A DNA stretch of 64,000 bases from Halodesulfovibrio aestuarii DSM 17919 = ATCC 29578 (GTDB lineage: Bacteria; Desulfobacterota; Desulfovibrionia; Desulfovibrionales; Desulfovibrionaceae): assembly GCF_000384815.1 (NCBI RefSeq), contig NZ_ARQF01000020.1, forward strand, positions 682,001-746,000, written 5' to 3'. The notes below the pieces were generated by a model. That model was not told where the DNA came from and ran no database searches. It saw nothing but the letters and a program-made list of their open reading frames with translations. Below are positions 8,766-17,891 of the stretch, one piece after another (the first letter of the stretch is position 1; each line of letters starts with the position of its first letter). Both the position numbers and the translations under genes were made by a program.

Positions 8766-9839
8766 TTATAATCTTTCAACAACCAAATTACCCATAGTGT
8801 TACAGCCTACAAGAGTTTCACCTTCAGACATGATGTCTCCGGTTCTGTAGCCTTCACGTAATACTTTCTGCACGGCTGCTTCAATTGCGTTTGCTTCTTT
8901 AACGAGATTGAAGGAATGACGCAGCATCATTGCCATGGAAAGAATTGAGGCAAGCGGGTTTGCTTTGTTTTGCCCTGCAATATCCGGAGCGGAGCCATGA
9001 ATCGGCTCAAAAAGACCGGTGCCAGATTTGTTGAGGGATGCAGAAGGAAGCATGCCGATGGAACCGGTGATGACTGCTGCTTCATCAGACAAAATGTCGC
9101 CAAAAAGGTTGCCGGTCACGATAACATCAAACTGGTTCGGGTCGCGAACAAGCTGCATTGCTGCGTTATCAACGTACATGTGGCTAAGTTCAACTTCTGG
9201 ATATTCAGTTGCAACTTCTTCCACTACGGCTCTCCACAGACGGGATACTTCAAGAACGTTTGCTTTATCTACAGAACACACGCGCTTGTCACGTTTCATA
9301 GCTGCTTCAAAAGCAATTCGGGCAATGCGGCGCACTTCATCTTCATTATACACCATTGTGTTATAACCATAACGCACGCCGTCCCGTTCTTCCTGCCCTT
9401 GTGGCTGACCAAAGTAAATACCACCAGTAAGTTCGCGCACTACCATTACGTCGATACCGTCTTTTACAATATCAGGGCGCAGGAAACATGCACTGGAAAG
9501 CTCTGGAAACAATTTGGCAGGACGCAAGTTAGCAAACAGACCAAGCTCTTTACGGATACCAAGCAATCCAGCTTCAGGACGAGTTGCACCATCCAGATTA
9601 TCCCACTTAGGACCACCTACAGCCCCGAGAAATACGGCATCTGCCTTCTTACACGCTTCAACAGTTTCCTGCGGCAACGGGCTTCCTGTGGCGTCAATAG
9701 CACAACCGCCGATAAGCTCTTCGGTAAACGTTACCTTATGACCAAACTTGTCTGCAACTTTCTTTAAAACTTCTACTGCCTGCTTGGTGATTTCCGGCCC
9801 GATGCCGTCACCCGGCAATAACGCGATATTCATATCCAT
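8766..9839 (-). CDS. leuB: 3-isopropylmalate dehydrogenase
   Basis: NAD- and divalent-metal-dependent oxidative decarboxylase that converts 3-isopropylmalate to 2-oxoisocaproate, the third step of leucine synthesis. The 357-residue protein opens with [12 protein letters not shown], has the substrate loop around GGPKW, and contains the signature [25 protein letters not shown] in two adjoining parts. The ATG at 9839 is preceded by GAGGG. It is the last gene of leuA-leuC-leuD-leuB and ends at the shared terminator. Confidence 0.96.
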   Translation of the reverse strand: MDMNIALLPGDGIGPEITKQAVEVLKKVADKFGHKVTFTEELIGGCAIDATGSPLPQETVEACKKADAVFLGAVGGPKWDNLDGATRPEAGLLGIRKELGLFANLRPAKLFPELSSACFLRPDIVKDGIDVMVVRELTGGIYFGQPQGQEERDGVRYGYNTMVYNEDEVRRIARIAFEAAMKRDKRVCSVDKANVLEVSRLWRAVVEEVATEYPEVELSHMYVDNAAMQLVRDPNQFDVIVTGNLFGDILSDEAAVITGSIGMLPSASLNKSGTGLFEPIHGSAPDIAGQNKANPLASILSMAMMLRHSFNLVKEANAIEAAVQKVLREGYRTGDIMSEGETLVGCNTMGNLVVERL

Positions 9840-9922
9840 TGTCTTTCCCTCGATGAAAATTTTGTATGTAGCTTTATGGGTTACGCTCCACTTCCTTGCA
9901 GTGATGAGGAGCAGCTTGCCTC

Positions 9923-10420
9923 TTATTTACTGTTCAATTTTTCCCTTACGTACGGAATGAGTCCGCCGTTATCGACAAAATCACGCATAAACTGCGGAAG
10001 CGGCGGGAAATTAATAACTTTTTCAGTTGTCACGTTGGTCACGGTGCCAGCTTCGATATCTACAGCAACTTCATGACCATCCTCGATGTACTTGACGTCA
10101 TCACCGATTTCGATAAGCAACAAACCCATATTAAAACTGTTACGGTAGAAAATTCGAGCAAATGAATGCGCAACAACTACCGGCATTCCCGCACCGAGGA
10201 TAGAAATAGGTGCGTGTTCACGTGAGGAACCACAACCGAAGTTTTCACCGGCAACCATGATGTCGCCTTCTTTAACACGCTTTACCCAGCCCTCTTCGAG
10301 GCCTTCCATGCAGTTAGCGCCAAGTTCTTTTTCATCAGTCGTTACCAAAAAACGCGCTGGAATAATGGCATCAGTATCTATGTGATCGCCCACTTTGTGA
10401 GCTGTACCTTGTAAGGTCAT
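9923..10420 (-). CDS. leuD: 3-isopropylmalate dehydratase small subunit
   Basis: Swivel-domain subunit that pairs with LeuC to isomerise 2- to 3-isopropylmalate. It shows the characteristic start [17 protein letters not shown] and the serine-rich substrate loop [14 protein letters not shown] chose the ATG at 10420 because GGGAG lies eight bases upstream and the protein then begins at the conserved position (165 residues); in-frame starts at 10426 and 10435 are possible. It is 181 bases downstream of leuC and 83 upstream of leuB. Confidence 0.95.
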   Translation of the reverse strand: MTLQGTAHKVGDHIDTDAIIPARFLVTTDEKELGANCMEGLEEGWVKRVKEGDIMVAGENFGCGSSREHAPISILGAGMPVVVAHSFARIFYRNSFNMGLLLIEIGDDVKYIEDGHEVAVDIEAGTVTNVTTEKVINFPPLPQFMRDFVDNGGLIPYVREKLNSK

Positions 10421-10601
10421 GGTCATTTCTCCCAAAAAGAATCAAATCGTTTGTGATTGAAACTAAAATTACATCGTTTACTCGATGCACCTCTATAATT
10501 TCAAACACCACTTACCTATTCGCGGTCAGGGGGGCGTTCCCTATGCGTGTGCAGAGCAGAAGCCCGTCCGATGACCAAAGCGTCAGAGACCCGCTACAAC
10601 G

Positions 10602-11858
10602 CTACACTTTGCGTGGGTCTGCGATCTCACCTGCTAATGCACTTGCCGCAGCTACGGAAGGGCTTGAGAGGTAGACTTCTGACTCAAGGCTGCCCATGCG
10701 TCCTTTAAAGTTACGGTTCGTTGTAGCTACTGCCACTTCACCGTCAGCAAGGATACCCATGTGACCACCGAGACATGGTCCACAGGTTGCAGGGCCTACG
10801 ATACAGCCTGAATCCATAAAGGTTTCGATGAGACCTTCACGCAATGCCTGTTTCCAGATATTCGGTGTTGCCGGAAGAACAATGGTACGTGTATGTGAAG
10901 CGACTTTGCGTCCTTTGAGTACGGCAGCGGCTTCACGAAGATCACTGATACGACCGTTGGTACAAGAGCCGATAACGACCTGATCAACCTTTTTAGGTTC
11001 GACATTTTCGACTGGATGCACGTTATCCGGCAAATGCGGACATGCAACCATCGGTGACATGTTTGATACGTCGAAGATAAGAACACGTTCATATTCTGCG
11101 CCTTCATCCGGTGAAAGAGCTTCATCGTGACGACCGCGTGCGGCTGTGTATTCGAGTGTTTTCGCATCCGCAGAGAAGAGACCGCATTTACCGCCGGCTT
11201 CAATAGCCATGTTAGCTATAGTCATACGGCCTTCCACATCGAGAGCATCAATTGTGGAACCACCGAATTCCAGAGCCTTATAAAGTGCACCGGACACGCC
11301 GATTTCACCGATGAGACGCAGAATAAGGTCTTTTGCGCCTACGAACTCAGGAAGTTCGCCATTGAAAACTGCACGGATTGTTGGCGGAACTTTGAACCAT
11401 GTAGAACCAAGTGCCATACCGCCTGCTACATCTGTTGAGCCAAGGCCTGTTGCGAAAGCTCCAAGACCACCATAGGTACAAGTATGAGAGTCCGCGCCGA
11501 TTACAATGTCACCGGGGCCAACGAGTCCAAGCTCAGGCAAGAGAGCGTGTTCAACACCACAATTACCACCTTCGTAGTAATGGGTAATATTTTGTTCCTG
11601 CGCGAATTCACGGGTATTTTTGACCTGAATTGCGGATGCGATATCTTTTTGGGGAGTAAAGTGGTCCATAACAAGTGCCACTTTGTCTTTATCAAACACA
11701 GACTTTGCACCCATTGCCTTAAACGACTTAATCGCGAGCGGTGCGGTAATATCATTTGCAAGAACCAAGGAAACATCACACTGAACGATCTGTCCGGTTC
11801 CTTCGATTTTTTGGTCTGTGTGTCTCTGTAAGATTTTTTGTGCGAGTGTATACGCCAT
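10602..11858 (-). CDS. leuC: 3-isopropylmalate dehydratase large subunit
   Basis: Aconitase-family subunit that holds the [4Fe-4S] cluster. The 418-residue protein is the shorter bacterial/archaeal form rather than the roughly 465-residue E. coli form. Cluster cysteines lie in VIGSCTNG and in CGPCLGGHMG, and IGADSHTCTYGGLG is the other family signature. Its ribosome-binding site GGAGGG is formed by the last codons of leuA, so the two genes are tightly coupled with a 5-base gap. Confidence 0.96.
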   Translation of the reverse strand: MAYTLAQKILQRHTDQKIEGTGQIVQCDVSLVLANDITAPLAIKSFKAMGAKSVFDKDKVALVMDHFTPQKDIASAIQVKNTREFAQEQNITHYYEGGNCGVEHALLPELGLVGPGDIVIGADSHTCTYGGLGAFATGLGSTDVAGGMALGSTWFKVPPTIRAVFNGELPEFVGAKDLILRLIGEIGVSGALYKALEFGGSTIDALDVEGRMTIANMAIEAGGKCGLFSADAKTLEYTAARGRHDEALSPDEGAEYERVLIFDVSNMSPMVACPHLPDNVHPVENVEPKKVDQVVIGSCTNGRISDLREAAAVLKGRKVASHTRTIVLPATPNIWKQALREGLIETFMDSGCIVGPATCGPCLGGHMGILADGEVAVATTNRNFKGRMGSLESEVYLSSPSVAAASALAGEIADPRKV

Positions 11859-11863
11859 GACTG

Positions 11864-13384
11864 TTAACCCTCCGAGTTCATTTTATCGAGTCTATTTAAA
11901 GCGTTCAGGAATGCTCTTGCGCTAGCGGCAATGATGTCAGGATCGGATCCACGTCCAACTGTGCTGTATCCATTCTCTTCAAGGCGTACGGTTACTTCGC
12001 CCTGAGCATCTCCACCACTGGTTATGGCGTTCACACTGTATCGATTGAGCTTTGGTGCACGCCCAACGATCTGAGAAATGGTTTTAAATACTGCATCAAT
12101 CGGACCTGTGCCGAACGTAGTGTGCTCTCTGCGAATGCCGTTAATTTCCATTACAACAGCAGCGCTTGGTGGCACGCCCACATCACTTGACTGAACGGAG
12201 AGATGTACCAGTCTGTATTTATCCGGGATACGGTAGACTTCCTCAAGGATAATTGCCTCAATGTCTGCGTCGTAAACCTTCTCTTTTTTATCTGCGAGGC
12301 GTTTTACTGCCTCGAAAACAATCTGTAATTCGTTATCTTCCAACGGATAACCAAGCTCGGTTGTTTTTCCTTTAATGGCGTTACGACCGGAATGTTTACC
12401 GAGGATGAGATCTGTTTTTTCACGGCCTACGGACTCAGGGGTCATGATCTCGTAGGTTTCGCGGTTCTTGAGCATGCCGTCCTGATGGATACCGGACTCA
12501 TGCGCAAATGCGTTTGCGCCGACAATTGCTTTATTGGCAGGAATCGGCTGACCGATGATCATTGAAAGTAAGCGGCATGTCGGGAACAACTGCTCAGACT
12601 TCACGTTAGTTTCAATGCCGTAGTAATCACCACGAGTACGCAACGCCATTATGAGCTCTTCAAGAGCTGCGTTACCGGCTCGTTCTCCGATACCGGAGAT
12701 AGTCACCTCTGCCTGCCTTGCACCTGCATTAATTGCAGCAAGGGTGTTTGCCACACCAAGACCGAGGTCGTTATGGCAATGCACACTAAAAATAGCCTTA
12801 TGGCTGTTGCTAGTGTGCTCAATTACGTGGCGAACCATATCTCCGAATTCCTGAGGTTGTGCATACCCCACAGTATCAGGAATGTTGATGGTGGTTGCGC
12901 CTGCATTAATTGCTGTTTCTGCTACTTTTGCAAGGAAATCCCAATCGGAGCGGGATGCATCTTCCGCAGAAAATTCAATATTAGAGGTATACTTAGCTGC
13001 ATGCCTTACAGCCGCTTCTGTCATTTCCAAAACCTGTTCCGGTGTTTTACGAAGCTTGTACTCCATATGTACCGGACTGGTTGCTAAAAACGTATGGATT
13101 CGTGGATGCTTTGCGTCTTTAATTGCATCCCAGCATCTATCAATATCCGCCGCCATCGCTCGGCACAACCCAGCAACCTGTGTATGCTTAACGGTCTGTG
13201 CAATCTTGCGTACTGCTTCAAAATCCCCTTGGCTTGCAGCAGGAAATCCTGCTTCCATAATATCGACACCCAAATTCTCAAGTTCACGCGCGAGACGAAT
13301 TTTTTCGTTCTGGTTCATTGTTGCGCCGGGAGACTGCTCTCCATCTCTCAAAGTGGTATCGAAAATGTATAAGCGATCGGACAT
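11864..13384 (-). CDS. leuA: 2-isopropylmalate synthase
   Basis: Condenses 2-oxoisovalerate with acetyl-CoA, the committed step of leucine synthesis. The 506-residue protein has the DRE-TIM catalytic barrel with [13 protein letters not shown] (catalytic RDGE), metal-site HCHNDLGLG, the ESGIHQDG subdomain, and a C-terminal LeuA regulatory domain where leucine feedback normally acts. The start has AGGAG seven bases upstream; this AGGAG forms a tiny CTCC/GGAG hairpin. A candidate leader peptide precedes it. Confidence 0.96.
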   Translation of the reverse strand: MSDRLYIFDTTLRDGEQSPGATMNQNEKIRLARELENLGVDIMEAGFPAASQGDFEAVRKIAQTVKHTQVAGLCRAMAADIDRCWDAIKDAKHPRIHTFLATSPVHMEYKLRKTPEQVLEMTEAAVRHAAKYTSNIEFSAEDASRSDWDFLAKVAETAINAGATTINIPDTVGYAQPQEFGDMVRHVIEHTSNSHKAIFSVHCHNDLGLGVANTLAAINAGARQAEVTISGIGERAGNAALEELIMALRTRGDYYGIETNVKSEQLFPTCRLLSMIIGQPIPANKAIVGANAFAHESGIHQDGMLKNRETYEIMTPESVGREKTDLILGKHSGRNAIKGKTTELGYPLEDNELQIVFEAVKRLADKKEKVYDADIEAIILEEVYRIPDKYRLVHLSVQSSDVGVPPSAAVVMEINGIRREHTTFGTGPIDAVFKTISQIVGRAPKLNRYSVNAITSGGDAQGEVTVRLEENGYSTVGRGSDPDIIAASARAFLNALNRLDKMNSEG

Positions 13385-13446
13385 TGTATTCTCCTGTGGA
13401 GTTATTTTTTAAAGCTAATCATAAATTATATTCACATAAACCTCAC

Positions 13447-13539
13447 TTAGTTCTCAGATAGGATACATAGTAGTGGGCCATAAGGACGGTATTCAATCTC
13501 TGATCGGCTCATTTGCTTTGTGACGTATGCTGAATGCAT
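13447..13539 (-). CDS. Candidate leu leader peptide, 30 codons
   Basis: A short ORF with an excellent ribosome-binding site (AAAAGGAGTGAAAATT before ATG) lies 62 bases upstream of leuA on the same strand. Its C-terminal part reads PLLCILSEN, and all three leucines use CTA, a codon that is uncommon in neighbouring genes. This is what a leucine-sensing leader looks like in enterobacteria. No clear terminator lies between its stop and leuA, so classical transcription attenuation is not evident and translational coupling would be an alternative. An SD-like GTGAGG followed by ATG-TGA (a start-stop pair) comes right after its stop codon. Function is inferred. Confidence 0.6.
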   Translation of the reverse strand: MHSAYVTKQMSRSEIEYRPYGPLLCILSEN

Positions 13540-13586
13540 AATTTTCACTCCTTTTAATAACATAATTGTTAAGTTTTATTCTGCTT

Positions 13587-13632
13587 ATAAAAAAAGCTCC
13601 GGTTCCTTCTGTGTAGAAGAAACCGGAGCTTT
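13587..13632 (-). terminator. Terminator between pssA and the leu operon
   Basis: Near-perfect 18-bp stem around AAGCTCCGG/CCGGAGCTT with a four-base GTGT loop, followed on the minus strand by T7. It lies after the pssA stop and before the candidate leu leader, so it separates the two operons. The leu promoter must then lie in the 48 bases between it and the leader ORF, or else there is read-through. Confidence 0.85.
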
Positions 13633-13698
13633 GGTTTGCTTGTACTTTAAGAGTAAAGGCTGTGGGCGGTGTGTTACTCGCCGTGCCTTTCCTCCGTG

Positions 13699-14448
13699 TT
13701 AGCTCTCGGAAAGGTCACCCAGTAACTTTGTGGACCTGCGTGATAGAAATAGGAATGTATACACAGGTCCGCTAATAATATAGCCGCCAATAATAATGAA
13801 GCCTAGTAGCTTCGGCTCGCTAATAATTAGGGTAAAGATAAGGATAGCAGAAACGAGAGTGCTGAATGGACGAGCTTTTACGAAACCGTACTCTTTAAAG
13901 GAGAAGTAACGTACACGGCTGACCATTGAAAATGCTGCAACAAAAGTAAGACCCAGCGCAATCGCAGGGATAATACCAGAAAGTTCAGCAGGAATGTACT
14001 GGACAAAGAATACGAAGGCTGCAAGTGCACAGCCGCCGGCAGGTGAAGGAAGTCCGATAAAGAACTTCTTAGGAACCACTGCAGTGGATATGTTGAAACG
14101 TGCCAACCTGAGAGCAGCACATGCTGCGAACAAAAATGCGACAGCAATGCCAAGACGGTTGAACTGGTGAAGGTACATTGAGTACATCATAAAGGCTGGT
14201 ACGAGACCAAACGCTACGAGATCACACAAGGAGTCGAACTGTACTCCAAATTCACTAGCAGTACCTGTAAGGCGTGCAACCTTGCCATCCAACCCATCCA
14301 TAAGAGCGGAGAATAAAATAGCGGTAGCACACATCTCAAATTTGCCCGCAGATGCCCATATCAACCCCATAAAACCTGCAAAGAGGCTTGCTGTGGTAAA
14401 AAGGTTAGGCAAAATGTAGATTCCCTTACGGGCTTTTGTTTGATCCAT
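13699..14448 (-). CDS. pssA: CDP-diacylglycerol-serine O-phosphatidyltransferase
   Basis: Membrane enzyme that makes phosphatidylserine from CDP-diacylglycerol and serine. The 249-residue protein has several hydrophobic segments and the CDP-alcohol phosphatidyltransferase signature DG..GKVAR........G...D...D at DGLDGKVARLTG through FGVQFDSLCD. I start it at the ATG at 14448 because GGAAG lies about nine bases upstream; a TTG at 14475 is the longer alternative. The next gene upstream, psd, uses its product, so the pair makes phosphatidylethanolamine. Confidence 0.93.
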   Translation of the reverse strand: MDQTKARKGIYILPNLFTTASLFAGFMGLIWASAGKFEMCATAILFSALMDGLDGKVARLTGTASEFGVQFDSLCDLVAFGLVPAFMMYSMYLHQFNRLGIAVAFLFAACAALRLARFNISTAVVPKKFFIGLPSPAGGCALAAFVFFVQYIPAELSGIIPAIALGLTFVAAFSMVSRVRYFSFKEYGFVKARPFSTLVSAILIFTLIISEPKLLGFIIIGGYIISGPVYTFLFLSRRSTKLLGDLSES

Positions 14449-14507
14449 GTCTATGTGCTTCCTTATTAAAATCAAAAACTGCTGATGAAAGTCTTCAGTT
14501 CAAAATA

Positions 14508-15155
14508 TTACTTTTCACTTTTGCAGGCAATTACAGTTTCACCTGCAAAGACCTGTTCACCGACATCAACGGAAGGAGCATATCCCTCTGGCAAGTAAAG
14601 GTCAACCCGAGAACCGAACTTGATCATTCCGTAACGTTCTCCACGAGTTAAAGCCTCATCAACGCCCACACGGCACACAATTCTGCGAGCTATAAGGCCA
14701 GCGATCTGTACCATTGTCCAACGACTGCCGTCAGTATGTTCAAGGTCGTATGCACAACGTTCGTTATCCGTTGAAGCCTTGTCCCACGCAGCATTTAAGT
14801 ACTTTCCTGAAAAATATTTAATACCGCGAACAGTGCTTTCAATCGGAGAGCGATTCACATGCACGCTGAAAACATTCATAAAAATACAAATGCACATACG
14901 GCGCTCACCAGTGAACGGATCTTCCATTGGAGTAATCTTTATAACTTTACCGTCAGCAGGACTTACAGCAAGACCTTCACCTGTTGGTGTAACACGTTCC
15001 GGATCGCGGAAAAAATGCAGACTGAACCAGAAAAGAATAAAGAACACAGTAGAGAGTATCCAACATCCCATAATGGCAAATGCAAGAGTACCAAGACCGG
15101 TCAGCACGAGGGAAGGAATACCTTCCGGGGTAAGGCCGCTTGTTGCTTTTCTCAT
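14508..15155 (-). CDS. psd: Phosphatidylserine decarboxylase, short form
   Basis: Pyruvoyl-dependent membrane enzyme that converts phosphatidylserine to phosphatidylethanolamine. The 215-residue form matches the short (archaeal-type) family: an N-terminal membrane region, SPADGKV, and the self-cleavage motif as IKFGSRVD, where the serine becomes the pyruvoyl group. The ATG at 15155 gives the usual length; neither it nor the alternatives at 15179 (ATG) and 15242 (TTG) has a strong ribosome-binding site. It lies 59 bases upstream of pssA. Confidence 0.9.
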   Translation of the reverse strand: MRKATSGLTPEGIPSLVLTGLGTLAFAIMGCWILSTVFFILFWFSLHFFRDPERVTPTGEGLAVSPADGKVIKITPMEDPFTGERRMCICIFMNVFSVHVNRSPIESTVRGIKYFSGKYLNAAWDKASTDNERCAYDLEHTDGSRWTMVQIAGLIARRIVCRVGVDEALTRGERYGMIKFGSRVDLYLPEGYAPSVDVGEQVFAGETVIACKSEK

Positions 15156-15289
15156 AATATATATGCCGGAACAAAACATTCCGGACTTGCTTGTTTGTTG
15201 AAAATCAGCGGGCACGATATGCAATTTTTTTTCATAACGCAACGTTTGCAGAGTGTGACACTCTCATCCGCCGTCTTTCACAAGTGCTG

Positions 15290-15928
15290 CTATCCTGCTG
15301 GAAAAATGAGATTAGGAAATAATGCCTGAAGACGATCCAAGACCTTCCCATGGTCATCATACAGCAAAGTCTGCATCCCGACCTCATCTGCACGCAATAA
15401 ATTAGAAGGGTTATCATCCACAAATAAAGAGCATTCGGGTGTCACATCCATGGCGCGCATTGCATGAAAAAAATAATCGTGTGAACGTTTTGAAATACCT
15501 TCACGGTATGAGTTAAATACACGATCAAAATGGGAGTAGATGGAATGTTCAAAGTCAAGTTCTTCAAGCCAGTTAGTGTGGTCGCTTAAAATCGCAGTCT
15601 TCACACCACTCGCACGAATAATATCCACTACTTCAAGCATCCATAACCGGACAGCAAATCCTGTTAAGACCTCAAGATGCAACAGCTCGCTCTGCTCAAC
15701 CAGCCCTGTTTTTTTGCGTACTTCTTCCCAGAATTCCGCTTCACTCACTTTACCGGTCGCATAACCGCCCTCGTAACATATTTCTGTTACTACAGACTGA
15801 AATTCATCCTGATCAAAACCGTTACGTGCAGCTATCTTGCGTACCCCGTCAATAAAACCTTCATCGGCAAGCACGCCGCTAAAGTCAAAAAATACAACTT
15901 CTATGGGGTGTGACTGTTCAGTACTCAT
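15290..15928 (-). CDS. HAD-superfamily hydrolase (subfamily IA, YihX-like)
   Basis: A 212-residue HAD-fold phosphatase candidate. Motif I reads VVFFDFSGVLADEG: the first aspartate (nucleophile) is present, but the usual second aspartate of DxD is a serine, as in several YihX-like members with DxG/DxS. Motif II is probably ILSDHT, motif III the lysine in GISKRS, and motif IV SLFVDDNPSN. Substrate unknown. The start at 15928 is the second methionine of a longer frame from 15958. It is not obviously in an operon with psd. Confidence 0.82.
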   Translation of the reverse strand: MSTEQSHPIEVVFFDFSGVLADEGFIDGVRKIAARNGFDQDEFQSVVTEICYEGGYATGKVSEAEFWEEVRKKTGLVEQSELLHLEVLTGFAVRLWMLEVVDIIRASGVKTAILSDHTNWLEELDFEHSIYSHFDRVFNSYREGISKRSHDYFFHAMRAMDVTPECSLFVDDNPSNLLRADEVGMQTLLYDDHGKVLDRLQALFPNLIFPAG

Positions 15929-16052
15929 AGAGAAACTCCCAATGTAGCTAAGAACCATTTCGTAATTTTATATTTGCATAGCAAACACAACTGAGCCACT
16001 CTGAATATGTATTATCAGCCATAATATTATACCTCAGAGAGGAAAGAGCAAC

Positions 16053-17033
16053 ATGCAAACCACAAAAAAAATTCGCATTGGTATTTCTTCCTGTCTACTT
16101 GGCAACCCTGTCCGCTTTGATGGTGGCCATAAAAAAGATCAATGGCTTGTAAACACGCTCGGCGAATACGTTGACTACGTACCAGTGTGTCCAGAAGTTG
16201 AAATGGGACTTCCAATCCCCCGCGAAGCTCTACGACTTGTTGGAAATCCCGATAATCCGCGACTCGTTACAAATAAAACATATCAGGATTACACAACACA
16301 GATGAAAGAATTCTCTGCACGCCGGACAAAAGAACTGGAACAAGAAAACCTGTGCGGCTTCGTTTTCAAACGCTCGTCTCCTTCCAGCGGCATGGAACGT
16401 GTGAAAGTTTACAAAGATGTCCCTCCGGAAGACGCCAAAAAGTCCGGCCCGCCAAGTTTAAACGGTATTGGCGTCTTTGCTCGAACTTTTATGAAACACT
16501 TTCCGCTGCTGCCAGTCGAAGAAGAAGGTCGACTCGGTGACGCAAATTTGCGTGAGAATTTTATTGAACGAATTTTTGTCATGCAGCGCTGGAGAGCAAT
16601 GCTTGAGCAACCCTTCTCCCTGCGAAATCTAGTAGAATTTCACACCAACCATAAGCTACTGATAATGTCCCATAGTATCACTCATTACCGATCTATGGGA
16701 AAACTGGTGGCCCACGCAAAACAAATCGAACCTCAGGACCTGCTCCAGCAATATCAAACTGAATTACTGACAGCACTAAAACTAAAGGCAACTGTTAAAA
16801 AGCATACTAATGTCTTACAACATATTGCCGGATACTTTAAGAACGATCTCTCTTCTGATGAAAAGAAAGAACTTCAAGAAATTATCGAACAATACCACAG
16901 CGAACTTGTACCACTAATCGTTCCGCTTACCCTTTGTAACCATTATGTGCGTAAATACGACAAACAATACCTGAGCTCACAATGGTATCTCAACCCGCAT
17001 CCTGTTGAATTAAAACTTCGGAACCACGTTTAA
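16053..17033 (+). CDS. DUF523-DUF1722 protein (YbbK/TudS-like plus YbgA-like)
   Basis: A 326-residue two-domain protein. The N-terminal part (about residues 5-145) is DUF523 with cysteines in GISSCLLG, VPVCPEVEMG and LCGFVFK. In TudS, a characterised DUF523 thiouracil desulfidase, three cysteines of this kind hold a [4Fe-4S] cluster. The C-terminal part (about 175-310) is DUF1722, as in E. coli YbgA. The combination is common in proteobacteria; a role in thio-nucleobase handling is an inference from the N-terminal domain. It has a GAGAGGAAAG ribosome-binding site and is transcribed divergently from the HAD gene. Confidence 0.88.
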   Translation: MQTTKKIRIGISSCLLGNPVRFDGGHKKDQWLVNTLGEYVDYVPVCPEVEMGLPIPREALRLVGNPDNPRLVTNKTYQDYTTQMKEFSARRTKELEQENLCGFVFKRSSPSSGMERVKVYKDVPPEDAKKSGPPSLNGIGVFARTFMKHFPLLPVEEEGRLGDANLRENFIERIFVMQRWRAMLEQPFSLRNLVEFHTNHKLLIMSHSITHYRSMGKLVAHAKQIEPQDLLQQYQTELLTALKLKATVKKHTNVLQHIAGYFKNDLSSDEKKELQEIIEQYHSELVPLIVPLTLCNHYVRKYDKQYLSSQWYLNPHPVELKLRNHV

Positions 17034-17330
17034 ATATTGCTACGTCCCGTTAGTATAACGAAGCAACTCCTGTTACAGTGGCTTTTTCGCTCAATTCTAA
17101 CAGTACTTTTAATTATATATTGCAACTAGTACTATAAATTGAATTAATTTTTTACTGTCTAAATGTACAAACATTACAATTTATTGGTCATACTCTTTAT
17201 AGTTTTATAACCAAAACCCCTTTGAATAACAGAAGAAATAACCATCACCCCCTTGTCACTATTACAATGAATGGGTACTACTCTAATATCGTGGACAAAA
17301 TTACGAATTGATATTCCATAGGGGGTTCTT

Positions 17331-17606
17331 GTGAATAAAAGCGAATTAGTTAAAGTCATGGCTGAGGAGCACAACCTGTCTAAAGATGAAGCAGTAATGC
17401 TTGTTAACGTTTTTTTTGACAGTATCCGTGAAGCTCTTGTAGAAGAAGGTAGAGTTGAAATTCGAGGATTCGGCTCTTTTAAAGTTAAAGAATACAAGGG
17501 ATACAAAGGCCGTAACCCTAAGACTGGTGAAAGCGTAACTGTATCTCCTAAAAAACTACCTGTCTTCCGGGCAGGAAAAGAACTCAAAGAAATGGTTAAC
17601 AAGTAG
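17331..17606 (+). CDS. HU/IHF-family nucleoid protein
   Basis: A 91-residue histone-like protein that binds and bends DNA as a dimer. The beta-arm region is recognisable from GFGSFKV and GRNPKTGE. It starts with GTG, preceded by AGGGGG. HU and IHF subunits cannot be told apart confidently by eye. A second family member lies at 42815-43105. A possible promoter is TTGTCA at 17253-17258 with a weak TACTAC 17 bases later. The 297 bases upstream hold no other gene. Confidence 0.92.
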   Translation: MNKSELVKVMAEEHNLSKDEAVMLVNVFFDSIREALVEEGRVEIRGFGSFKVKEYKGYKGRNPKTGESVTVSPKKLPVFRAGKELKEMVNK

Positions 17607-17654
17607 AGTAGATTCTTCCTGTAGACCAAAAACTTTGCAATATGAGACACACGC

Positions 17655-17716
17655 TCCGGCTTCATTGCCCCGTACAGTACGGGCACGATGGTGCGGTTAC
17701 CAGCAAGGAAGCCGGA
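17655..17716 (+). ncRNA. Possible three-way-junction RNA in the HU 3' region
   Basis: A perfect 9-bp closing stem TCCGGCTTC (17655-17663)/GAAGCCGGA (17708-17716) encloses two inner hairpins, GCCC(C)GTAC/GTACGGGC at 17667-17684 and TGGT/ACCA at 17689-17702. A terminator follows 68 bases later. I do not recognise a known RNA family. It could be a 3'-UTR-derived small RNA or chance structure. No plus-strand gene follows that it could regulate as a riboswitch. Confidence 0.3.
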
Positions 17717-17783
17717 CAGCCTCTCAAATTCGTATTAGCGTTCGCCTTCCTGTGGAATTCGCAAGTATACGATGCAAAGCAAT

Positions 17784-17820
17784 AAAAAGAGTGGAGCATT
17801 GCCCCACTCTTTTTATTTTC
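17784..17820 (+). terminator. Terminator downstream of the HU gene
   Basis: Stem AAAAAGAGTGG/CCACTCTTTTT followed by ATTTTC. It is symmetric enough to also serve the minus strand, but it lies upstream of no minus-strand gene end that needs it. Confidence 0.85.
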
Positions 17821-17891
17821 CATTTCTACTCAACCCAAAAGCATCCCTAATCAAATAAAACAGGGACGCTCTTTTTCTAAATTTCCATCAC

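Noticed and set aside
13438-13454. A 17-base identical match (AGAACTAAGTGAGGTTT on the minus strand) between the leu leader end and the ribosome-binding site of the 85-residue gene at 47271-47287
   Set aside because: It contains a Shine-Dalgarno sequence, and one such match in 64 kb is not far from chance. The second locus has no leader ORF.
17174-17686. 170-codon minus-strand frame antisense to the HU gene
   Set aside because: It overlaps the well-supported HU gene completely, with poor composition and no ribosome-binding site.
17655-17716. c-di-GMP (GEMM) riboswitch or 4.5S SRP RNA
   Set aside because: Short stretches resemble parts of both, but the conserved cores are missing and no plus-strand gene follows that a riboswitch could control.
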